64,000 nucleotides of DNA from Crotalaria pallida. Its lineage: Eukaryota > Streptophyta > Magnoliopsida > Fabales > Fabaceae. The notes beneath the pieces are model-generated. The model was not told the origin of the DNA. It worked only from the letters and a program-made list of their open reading frames with translations, and ran no database searches. Position 1 is the stretch's first letter. Each line of letters begins with the position of its first letter. The stretch is from contig CM075655.1 in the NCBI GenBank assembly GCA_037953625.1, positions 15,270,001 to 15,334,000 of the forward strand, read 5' to 3'. Made by a program: the position numbers and the translations under genes. Shown in pieces: positions 44,735-54,433 of this stretch.

Positions 44735-46209
44735 TGTAAGATCCATGAAGAATGTTTTGATAAATGCCAAAAGGTTTTGAACAAGCTACAAATGTGTTGA
44801 TCAAGTTCAAGCTCAACAAGCAACAACAAACATCAAGTTATGAAGAGAGAACCAACTCATGAAGACTTAGTTTGGTAGTTTATGTTTTATTGTTTTATCT
44901 TTTGCCTCACAAGTCTTTTAGTTTATGAGTTTGGGTAGAGTTTATTAGAGGGTAGTGAATCTCTTTTGATTGCATGATTATATCATATTTTGAGTATTCA
45001 CTTTGCCTAAAATCAATAGGTGGCTTAAAGGTTTGAAAGAAAAGGTTTAGTTTTTGAGAAAACAAGTTTTAAGAGATTTTTAATGTTAATAATCGATTAA
45101 CAGATTTTGATAATTGATTAACAGTGTATTTTGAACTGACAATCGATTAACAAACTTTTGATAATCGATTATCTGAACTTTACTCGAGTATTTTTGGTCT
45201 CACTCGAGTGAAAATTATCTTGCTTTCGGTTTACTCGAGTAACACTCATTTCACTCGAGTAACTTGATCAGATATGGTTTTTTAAATACGTTTTTCACTT
45301 CTCAAAAGCCATTCTAAGTGCTCTAACTTTTGGGTATTCTATATAAACCTTTTCCTAATCATTTCTATCAATGAGAATCAACTAGAATCATTTTGATACA
45401 CAATTTTACAAAGAATCAAAGCCACACTATTCTCTCTCACTCTCTCAAGATCAAAGCTCTCATTTTCATATTCTTTGATCAAGAACCTTGAATCTCTCAT
45501 GTTGATATTTCATAGCTTTTGAAAGAGATTCATAGGATTGTTATTGTTTTTCATTTGGGTTGTAATCTTTGCAAAAGGCAAGCTATCTACAACAAAGGAA
45601 GACTTGATTTTGTGAATCAAGCAAGTTTCATTGGAAGCCTTGGTGAGGCATTTCATCAAGCACTTGGAAGCCTTGTTGAAGAACAAGCAATTGGAAGTCT
45701 TGTTGAGGGGATTTGGCAAGCAAGAGAAGAGGTTAGATTAGATATCAATAGGGTTACAAGACAAGGGTGTGGTATCCTTTGTAGGATAGCAAGAAGGAAG
45801 TCTTGTGAGGCATTTACTTTTAATTTGAGAAACTCTAATTCCTCATAGTGAAGAATCTCTCTTGGTTGAAGAGGGGACTGGAGTAGCTTTCAAGTGGATG
45901 AAAGTGAACCAGGATAAATCACTGTGTCGTATCTCTAAACTCTCTACTCTTTACAATTCTTGTTATTAATTGTGTTCTTGATTGAAAACCTAGAAAAAGT
46001 GATTTTTCTATAAGAATATTGGTGTTGATTGTTTCCGCTTAATCTCTGATATAATATTTGTTAATTGATTGATTTTCATTGGTTTTAATCGTTTAGATTT
46101 GTTTCTTACGAAAATCTTTCAAAGTTTCTATAACACCTATTCAACCCCCCTTGTAGGTGTTCTCCTAGTGTTCCTATTTGTTTCAACCACCGAGTGTAGT
46201 TTTCCAACA
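44735..46209 (+). mobile_element. 5' LTR of a gag-only Copia element, 1475 bp
   Basis: It runs TGTAAGATCC to TTTCCAACA and is flanked on the left by the target duplication ATTTC (44730-44734). It differs from the 3' LTR by about 13 substitutions and one 73-bp deletion (the stretch present at 50097-50169 in the 3' LTR). A 109-codon frame (45519-45848) lies in the transcribed part but is probably incidental. Confidence 0.95.
45090..45260. repeat. Four pairs of palindromic boxes in the Copia LTR (TAATCGATTA and ACTCGAGT types)
   Basis: Pairs start at 45090/45111 (TAATCGATTA, TAATTGATTA), 45140/45162 (CAATCGATTA, TAATCGATTA), 45182/45202 (ACTCGAGT twice) and 45233/45253 (ACTCGAGT twice). Spacing is 21, 22, 20 and 20 bp. 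The 3' LTR has the same set (about 49175-49347) with one ACTCGAGT changed to ACTCAAGT. Confidence 0.85.
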
Positions 46210-46211
46210 AT

Positions 46212-46223
46212 TGGTATCAGAGC
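46212..46223 (+). other. Copia primer-binding site
   Basis: TGGTATCAGAGC lies two bases inside the 5' LTR and is complementary to initiator tRNA-Met, the standard primer for plant Copia elements. Confidence 0.95.
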
Positions 46224-46279
46224 TCGGTCGAAAGACACGACCATAGAGCTTTTTCGTTAAAGATCCTAAGGAAACTACA

Positions 46280-48073
46280 ATGGGTTCTACGAATCCTTTT
46301 GGTGGTGAAGGTGCTTCAATTAATCGCCCTCCTATGTTTGGTGGAGAGGGTTATGGTTATTGGAAAATTAGGATGAGAATCTTTATAGAAGCTATAGATG
46401 TGAACATTTGGGAAGCCATTAAAATTGGTCCTTATATTCCCTCAAAAGATGTAGAAGGTGTGCTTACACTAACTCCCAAAGATAAGTGGACCGATGATGA
46501 TAAAAGGAAAATTCAATATGATTTAAAAGCAAAGAATATCATCACCTCCGCTCTATCTTATGATGAGTTCTTTAGAGTCTCCCAATGTAAAGATGCCAAA
46601 GAAATGTGGGACACCTTGCAAGTCACACATGAAGGCACTAGTGAAGTTAGGCGTGCTAGATTAAATTCTTTGATGCATGAATATGAATTGTTTCATATGT
46701 TGCCTAATGAATCTATATGTTTTATGCAAAAACGTTTTACTCATATTGTTAATCATCTCATTGCTCTTGGTAAAACTTTTGTGAATTGTGAACTTGTTAA
46801 CAAAGTTTTAAGATGTCTAAGTAGGGAATGGCAACCCAAGGTTACCGCAATTGTTGAATCAAAGGACTTGGACACAATGGACTTAGCAACACTTTTCGGA
46901 AAGTTACAAGAACATGAAATGGAGCTTCAACGTTTGCATAAGCATGAAGAATCGGTCAAGTATGGAGAAAGAAAAGGAATTGCTCTTAAAGCTCAAAGGT
47001 CATATCAAAAGGAAGAGAGTTCCGATGATGATGATGATAATGAAGATTCCGATTCGGATATTGATGAAGAGGAGATGAAGCTTCTACTAAGAAAGTTCAA
47101 TAAAATTCTAAGGAGAAAAGGAAGGTTGAACAAGGACAAAAGTAAAGAGAAGAATTCCCCACACTACAAGACCAAGACTTCAAAAGAAGGTGTAGTTTGC
47201 CATGAATGTGGAAAGCCCGGTCATCTCAAGTACTCATGCTCTAAGTATCTCAAGAAGAAGGAGAAAGAGAAGAAAAATGCAAAACACAAAAGGGCATACA
47301 TAGTTTGGAATAGTGATGATGAACAAGAAAAGAAAAGCACAACTAGTAGTTCTTCGGATGATGAACATGACGCTTGTCTCAACTTGATAGCTCAAGTACA
47401 TGAAGAGGAAAGCTCAAATGATGAATCAAGTGAGCAAAGTGACGAAAGCGATGTAAGTCTTACTAAATCCGAAATTTCTTCAAATTATGAAATGTTATAT
47501 AATGCTTATGAAGAAATGCATAAACAATTTAAGAAACTAGCTTTGAAAAACATTGAAAGGAAGAAGCTCATTTTGAAACATCAACAAGAGATTTTAGAAC
47601 TTCAAAAACAAGTTGATGAGCTTAATCTTCAAAATGAAACTCTTGATCTTATATATGCTAGTTCTTCTTGTGATTGTGCTAGTAGATTGAATAATGTGGT
47701 TGATTGTGAGAATTGCAAGTTGCTTAAGTATGAAAATGCTATTTTGAAAAATAAGCTTGCAAGTTTCTCAAATGGTGATATTAGATTGCGCACATTGTTA
47801 AATTTTCAAAGAGAAAATTCAAACAAGTTTGGTTTGGGTTATACTAATGCTAAGAGTAAATCTCATAGAAATGTTGTTGATTTTTCTAAAGTTGATTTTT
47901 CAAATGCACCAACATGTTTCTATTGTGGTACTCATGGACATACTTCAAATGTGTGTTATATTAAAGTGCATGGTATACCTAAAGGAGATTTTGTTTGGAT
48001 GAAAAAGGGTGAGAGTCCCTACACTAACAAAAATGGATCCAAAACCATTTGGATACCAAAAAGCAAAGCATGA
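46280..48073 (+). CDS. Copia-type Gag (UBN2-like), intact
   Basis: The 597-residue protein is structural for virus-like particle assembly and RNA packaging in Copia elements. The N-terminus (MGSTNPFGGEG, then PPMFGGEGYGYWKIRMRIF) and residues about 20-220 form the UBN2/DUF4219-type gag domain. A classical CCHC zinc knuckle begins at residue 307 (CHECGKPGHLKYSC). An acidic Ser/Asp-rich stretch follows, then a coiled-coil-like region (about 415-470) and a second CCHC knuckle at residue 546 (CFYCGTHGHTSNVC). The frame is open from ATG to TGA with no protease, integrase, RT or RNase H downstream, so the protein ends about where protease would start. The ATG lies 56 bp after the primer site. Such gag-only elements depend on a full-length relative for reverse transcription. 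Confidence 0.92.
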   Translation: MGSTNPFGGEGASINRPPMFGGEGYGYWKIRMRIFIEAIDVNIWEAIKIGPYIPSKDVEGVLTLTPKDKWTDDDKRKIQYDLKAKNIITSALSYDEFFRVSQCKDAKEMWDTLQVTHEGTSEVRRARLNSLMHEYELFHMLPNESICFMQKRFTHIVNHLIALGKTFVNCELVNKVLRCLSREWQPKVTAIVESKDLDTMDLATLFGKLQEHEMELQRLHKHEESVKYGERKGIALKAQRSYQKEESSDDDDDNEDSDSDIDEEEMKLLLRKFNKILRRKGRLNKDKSKEKNSPHYKTKTSKEGVVCHECGKPGHLKYSCSKYLKKKEKEKKNAKHKRAYIVWNSDDEQEKKSTTSSSSDDEHDACLNLIAQVHEEESSNDESSEQSDESDVSLTKSEISSNYEMLYNAYEEMHKQFKKLALKNIERKKLILKHQQEILELQKQVDELNLQNETLDLIYASSSCDCASRLNNVVDCENCKLLKYENAILKNKLASFSNGDIRLRTLLNFQRENSNKFGLGYTNAKSKSHRNVVDFSKVDFSNAPTCFYCGTHGHTSNVCYIKVHGIPKGDFVWMKKGESPYTNKNGSKTIWIPKSKA

Positions 48074-48821
48074 TTGTTTTTGTAGGTATGATTGAAGAGC
48101 AAAAGGACTTTCATGTGATATTCATTCATTTGCTACTTCAATTGGTATCAAGAAGAAAATCCTACAAATTGGTAACATTTGATCTTATACAATTGGTATC
48201 TACAATTGATATTGTTAGATATTGCTCATAGTTCTCTCAATTGGTATTATTTCTTATAATGTGATATTGTTTATACTATTGAGAAAATACTATTGGTATC
48301 AAATTCTTACAATTGTTTTACAATTAGTATCATGTTATTGGTATACAATTTGTTATAATTGATATCATTGAGTAATCATTAGATGATTATCATGCTTTGA
48401 TTGTTATATCTCATTAATTTCTCTATTTTGGCTTAGATCTTATTTCAATTGGTATTTGTTTAGTTACAATTGGTATATATTTCTTTTTGATAATGCCAAA
48501 GGGGGAGAAATATGATGTTTTGAAAAAGAGGAGATTTGTATTTGAAAGTTTTTTAAAAAAAAGGGAGAAATATTATCATTTTGGGGAGAAATAAAATAGT
48601 ATGTTTGGAGAAAGGTTGTTTTGTTGTTTTTATATAGGTTGAGCAAAGTTGTTGGAGATAGGGGGAGAATCAAGCTTAACTCAATTGGATTCAAATGTCA
48701 AAAGCATAAATTGAGGGGGAGCAAGAGTCTCACCAAGTGATCAAATGGTTCAAGCATCAACAACTTCAATGAACTTCAAACGATTTCAAAACATGTTTGT
48801 CATTTTCAAAAAGGGGGAGAT
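48074..48821 (+). mobile_element. Copia 3' internal region with AATTGGTAT repeats and polypurine tract
   Basis: The space normally holding pol is only about 750 bp. Between 48140 and 48480 the words AATTGGTAT, ATTGGTAT and close variants occur about ten times. The rest is T-rich with G-rich patches, including AAAGGGGGAGAAA near 48497. The polypurine tract AAAAAGGGGGAGA (48808-48820) directly precedes the 3' LTR. Confidence 0.8.
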
Positions 48822-50369
48822 TGTAAGATCCATGAAGAATGTTTTGATAAATGCCAAAAGGTTTTGAACAAGCTACAAATGTGTTGATCAAGTTCAAGCT
48901 CAACAAGCAACAACAAACATCAAGTTATGAAGAGAGAACCAACTCATGAAGACTTAGTTTGGTAGTTTATGTTTTATTGTTTTATCTTTTGCCTCACAAG
49001 TCTTTTAGTTTATGAGTTTGGGTAGAGTTTATTAGAGGGTAGTGAATCTCTTTTGATTGCATGATTATATCATATTTTGAGTATTCACTTTGCCTAAAAT
49101 CAATAGGTGGCTTAAAGGTTTGAAAGAAAAGGTTTAGTTTTTGAGAAAACAAGTTTTAAGTGATTTTTAATGTTAATAATCGATTAACAGATTTTGATAA
49201 TTGATTAACAGTGTATTTTGAACTGATAATCGATTAACAAATTTTTGATAATCGATTATCTGCACTTTACTCAAGTATTTTTGGTCTCACTCGAGTGAAA
49301 ATTATCTTGCTTTCGGTTTACTCGAGTAACACTCATTTCACTCGAGTAACTTGATCAGATATGGTTTTTTAAATACGTTTTTCACTTCTCAAAAGCCATT
49401 CTAAGTGCTCTAACTTTTGGGTATTCTATATAAACCTTTTCCTAATCATTTCTATCAATGAGAATCTACTAGAATCATTTTGATACACAATTTTACAAAG
49501 AATCAAAGCCACACTATTCTCTCTCACTCTCTCAAGATCAAAGCTCTCATTTTCATATTCTTTGATCAAGAACCTTGAATCTCTCATGTTGATATTTCAT
49601 AGCTTTTGAAAGAGATTCATAGGATTGTTATTGTTTTTCATTTGGGTTGTAATCTTTGCAAAAGGCAAGCTATCTACAACAAAGGAAGACTTGATTTTGT
49701 GAATCAAGCAAGTTTCATTGGAAGCCTTGGTGAGGCATTTCATCAAGCACTTGGAAGCCTTGTTGAAGAACAAGCAATTGGAAGTCTTGTTGAGGGGATT
49801 TGGCAAGCAAGAGAAGAGGTTAGATTAGATATCAATAGGGTTACAAGGCAAGGGTGTGGTATCCTTTGTAGGCTAGCAAGAAGGAAGTCTTGTGAGGCAT
49901 TTACTTGTAATTTGAGAAACTCTAATTCCTCATAGTGAAGAATCTCTCTTGGTTCAAGAGGGGACTGGAGTAGCTTTCAAGTGGATGAAAGTGAACCAGG
50001 ATAAATCACTGTGTCGTATCTCTAAACTCTCTACTCTTTACAATTCTTGTTATTAATTGTGTTCTTGATTGAAAACCTAGAAAAAGTGATTTTTCTATAT
50101 TTGATTGAATTGAATCTTTATTGTTCAAATTAATTTGGGGAAAATCATTTTCATAACCTAGGTGAATCAATAAGAATATTGGTGTTGATTGTTTCCGCTT
50201 AATCTCTGATATAATATTTGTTAATTGATTGATTTTCATTGGTTTTAATCGTTTAGATTTGTTTCTTGCGAAAATCTTTCAAAGTTTCTATAACACCTAT
50301 TCAACCCCCCTTCTAGGTGTTCTCCTAGTGTTCCTATTTGTTTCAACCACCGAGTGTTGTTTTCCAACA
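48822..50369 (+). mobile_element. 3' LTR of the gag-only Copia element, 1548 bp
   Basis: It runs TGTAAGATCC to TTTCCAACA and is followed by ATTTC (50370-50374), matching the left target duplication exactly. It retains the 73 bp lost from the 5' LTR, which proves the deletion happened in the 5' copy. The near identity of the two LTRs indicates a recent insertion, the youngest in this nest. Confidence 0.95.
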
Positions 50370-50374
50370 ATTTC

Positions 50375-53300
50375 CTCCAAATCTTCCTTTTTACCATCCT
50401 TCTCCAAATATAATCTCACAACTTTCCAAAGACCGTATTTCTCAAACATTTCACAAACCCTCTTTCCCAAAACTTTTACAAAACTTTCCCCCTTAACCAA
50501 TTTTCACAAACTTTTCTCATTTCGTAAAACTTTTCTCCAAAAACATTGTTCCAAAACATCTTTTCATAAAACTTCTTCAAAAGAGACCCTTTCATAAAGT
50601 AAAAGAAATCCCTTGAAAATATTGTTTCGCAAGCTTCTTCAAAAAATCCCATTTCTAAAACCTTTTCAAAAATTTCGGTTTACAAACCTGTTTCAAAAAT
50701 TGTTTTCACAAAAATTTCTTTTTCAAAACAAATTGGGTGCTGAGCACTAGTGGAGGAGCAAGCCCAGCTCAACACTAGCTCCCAGACTAAAACCAAGAAC
50801 AGAGGAGCTCAGCTCAACTCAGTCCGTCTCCCATTCTAACAACTCACATCACTCTCCCCAGCTCTGGCTCATTCTCATTATCACTTTCAATTTTCCTTTC
50901 CAGTCAATTCTTATTTCTCTTTTCCACTCAACTCTTATCTTTCCTGATCACCCCTTTTCTACTATCTCATCACTTTCAAATTTTTCCCCCTTCAATTATT
51001 TCTTTCAATTCCATTTTTCTTATTCAACAATCCTCAGTCCTTTACTCATCACATCTAACAGCAATAAGCAGTACCAAGCATAATTAAATAATTAAATAAA
51101 TAAACACATAAGAAATGCACAACACCATACAAAAGCATTGTGGTCTTTGTCACCTTCATATAAGTAGCCACACAAGGCAAGCAATTGCCACTTATACTAC
51201 TGACGCTAACCACTTCGTTCCGATTTTTGAGATGATGCGGAACGTCCTACTAATTACCTAGCTACCACGGTGTCTTAGGGAAAGCTTCTCTCTCACCTGA
51301 GGTCCAGCTTTTGAAAGTGTGCTCTTCTTCGAACCCATCTACTGCCAACTGCCCCAACCTCTTTTCTTTATCATTCCTCATATTAAATAAAGCATTTGAC
51401 ATTATTAACTTATTCAAGAGAGTCTTTTCTTGGTTCAGTACTCGTCTTTTCTTTGTAAGGATTACTTTTGAAAATATAACTATTTTTGATCCAGCTTTTT
51501 CTTAAATCAACTTTCACTTAAAACTTTACTCTAAATCCTATGGAAATATTTTTAATTATGAAAAGGCAAGTCCAAGTAATTCAGGACAGCAAAACGGTTT
51601 CATAAAATTATCTTAATAAAACTCTGAAAATAGGGTAAAAAATTCTTTGATTTAAATGACTTATTAACTTAAGGATTAACATCTTAAAAACCCAAATTTT
51701 ATCATAAGGCAACTTAGGACAACCATGTCATGCAAATAAGTCACACCACAAAACAACAAACAACACTTAATTTATTGAAAGTATCTAAACGATTTAATCA
51801 AGGAAATGATGCAACCCACATAATTCAATTTCACCACATAAAACACTTAGGCATACCAGGATTCACAAATCAACTTTTAAGCCGGACACTTCAATGTTTA
51901 CTTTCCTTGCTTCAAACAACTCAGATCTTCCTCAAAATCATCACGCATATTTTATTTAAAGAAATTAAACTCCTTAGGCTTATTCAAACTACATAACCGA
52001 ATAGAACAAGAAGAATAACTCAAACATGAATTATATCACATGAATTAACTTGATTCATTTTAAACACTTGAATTCTACTTTCTTTTAATCCTAACCGAAT
52101 ATACATAAGCACACACATACACACATATATCCATTTAAACACAGCATTCCTCCAAAACTAATTTAATTTATTCACTTCTTTTAACTTTACACAAGGAACC
52201 GATTTGAAAACATATGTTTGCCATCCCAAATTCAAGAAATTATTTTAGCACAATTCCTTAAAATATACTTATTTCTTCTAAGTCATTTTATTGGAAGGAA
52301 ATCCTAGTCTAGATATCATGCATGGACCGAGTAGCATCATGAGAGGGCAAAGCCAAATATTCCTCAGATATGCACATAGATCATGGATTTAAGCAATTAT
52401 CATCTCTAAAACTTGTTTTCTTATTTTTTTTAATAAAACCGTGAGTTTCTTGAGAATTTTAGCAAACATCAATCTACTTCCTTTAACACAATAAAATCAA
52501 GGATCATATCATGGTTTTCATCTTGTAAGACAACTACATGCAAACACCTAAAGTCATAAGTCATGTCATGCAAGGTTCAAAAGCATCTTTATATATATAT
52601 ATTATTTTTTTTAAACATCAACCGAAGCATTATCTTCAAACACACAACGTCTTGTTTCAACATAAAATCATTTTCAAAACTTGTTAGACTTAATTTCTCT
52701 TGAGAACCGTGGCTTACATATGAGAAATCAAGGTTTCACACTCAAATTTAAATACACAAAACTCAAGTTTCATGTTTCTCAAAAATCCACCATAAATAAA
52801 GACATGCAAAAGAAGATCAAAAACAAAACATAATTTGAACCTAAATCTTCAAGCAACCCGTAAGAAATATTTTTGAAATTAGCTTTTCTTAATCATAGAA
52901 ATGGCATGAAGTCTCTTAGGTCAAATTAAAACATCAAGGCCTAAAATTCCTACTCATGGCCGAATCATTTTAGTCATGGATTTGGTGATTTATAAGTTCA
53001 TCCATTCATAAAAGCAAAGATCAAGGCATCAAGAGAACATGCAAAGAGGAATAAGACTTATAAGGTCACATAATCATCATGCATGTGAAGATCAAAGTAA
53101 TATAAAAATTTTAAACACATCCTCAAGCCAAAACCGTGATGAAGAAAAGTTACAAGTAAGAGATCAAGACTTTACAACATCATACCTCAAGATCAAAGCA
53201 TCAACTAACATACAAAGCACTTAGATCACAAGATCATTTAAAATAATTATATGTATCACAAGGAAATTAAACAAATCCCTCAAAAGTCCTTTATAACATA

Positions 53301-54428
53301 AAATCATTTAATTAAAAATCTCTCTACCTTAAATCCTAACTTAAGTCTTCTAATCCCTTCTCCTGCTCTTCTTGGTTTGCCTCGGTTTCCTTTCGTCTAA
53401 GGTTAAGGGATCTCTTCTTGATACTTGGTGAAGAAGATGGTTGGGAAAGGAATTAAGGAGGTTTAGGTTAAGAGCTTTTGGTTTCTCACTTCTTCTTTCT
53501 CCTCTTCTCCTCACGGTTTCCACTCTCTTTCTCTCAAGAGCTTGGTGATGCTCTTGAGAGTCAATGTGTTTGTGTTGGTTGGTGTTTGTGTTGGAAGAAA
53601 ACGAATGAAGGAAGTGGAAAGGAACTAGCCAACACAAATTCATTCACACAGTCTCAAGGGCAAGGCAAAAAGGGTGGACAATTCCCTTCCTATCCTCGGT
53701 TCATAGTGTGGAGGGAAGGACAATTCGGTCCAGCTCATTTGTTGCATGGGAGAAGGTCAACCGTGGGACACATGGAGGGGGGAAACCCACACTAGATTCC
53801 ATGACTCATTCCTCCTAGGCTTTATGAGTCATCACTCCTATTTCTTCTCTTATTTCCTATTCAAGTTTCATTTTCTTAATGCATAAGGGATGGCTTCTAT
53901 TTGATTCCTCTATTCCTATCACACGGCCGAACCACACATGCACACATGCTCACTAAATTTCATCAACACACATCATGCCTTCATGCATGCACTTAATATA
54001 TGCATAGGCATACCTATTCACACACGCACAATTTGTTTTCATGTTGATCACATAGCATGCATGCCTATTCATCATGTACTCATACACGTTTTACACATAT
54101 ATATATATATAAATGTATATATGTATATACGTGCATCATATTCTTTTTCCATGATTAAATTCTCATATACTCCTAAGCATACCAAAACCGTATGTGCACA
54201 TATAATTACAAAATAAATCACAAACATTTTAATAAAATCATTAAGTGTGTATGAATTTTCTCAAAAGTCAAATTTCTTAAGTTGGACATTAGCTTTAAAA
54301 TCGTTCAATTATCTTAAAAACATGAGTTTAAGAAATATCAGTTAAGAAAATATTTCTTTCGAAACACTTTTCTTAAAATAATTTCTTTAGTGTTTTAATT
54401 TAATATGAGGAATTTGAGGGGTGTTATA
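50375..54428 (-). mobile_element. Right part of the D-type LTR
   Basis: It continues the D copy after the Copia insertion. 50380-50740 consists of degenerate units related to CATTTCACAAACTTTTC, as at 61030-61680. 51190-51310 (AAGCTTCTCTCTCACCTGAG block) matches 62130-62280 and, reversed, 29090-29160. 51990-53340 is AC-rich with no coding sequence, and 54090-54130 is an AT dinucleotide-like run. The end lies at the GGTCT duplication. Confidence 0.7.
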
Positions 54429-54433
54429 GGTCT

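Larger units (their letters stand above)
42957..54428 (-). mobile_element. D-type solo LTR inserted in Tekay-like RT (5.83 kb, plus a nested Copia element)
   Basis: The termini are TGTAACAGCCCG (42957) and GGGGTGTTATA (54428; the last CA has become TA). A perfect 5-bp target duplication, GGTCT, flanks it at 42952-42956 and 54429-54433. Subtracting the Copia element leaves about 5.8 kb without gag, pol or primer site, which fits a very long solo LTR. Orientation is minus, judged from the match with the plus-strand D copy ending at 31354. The interior has the CACGGTTTCC and CT-rich leader block (53344-53560) and long AC-rich runs. Confidence 0.75.

Noticed and set aside
45519..45848. 109-codon open frame present in both Copia LTRs (also 49606-49935)
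   Set aside because: The two copies are the same LTR sequence, so conservation is not independent evidence. No known domain, and LTR transcripts often contain such frames.
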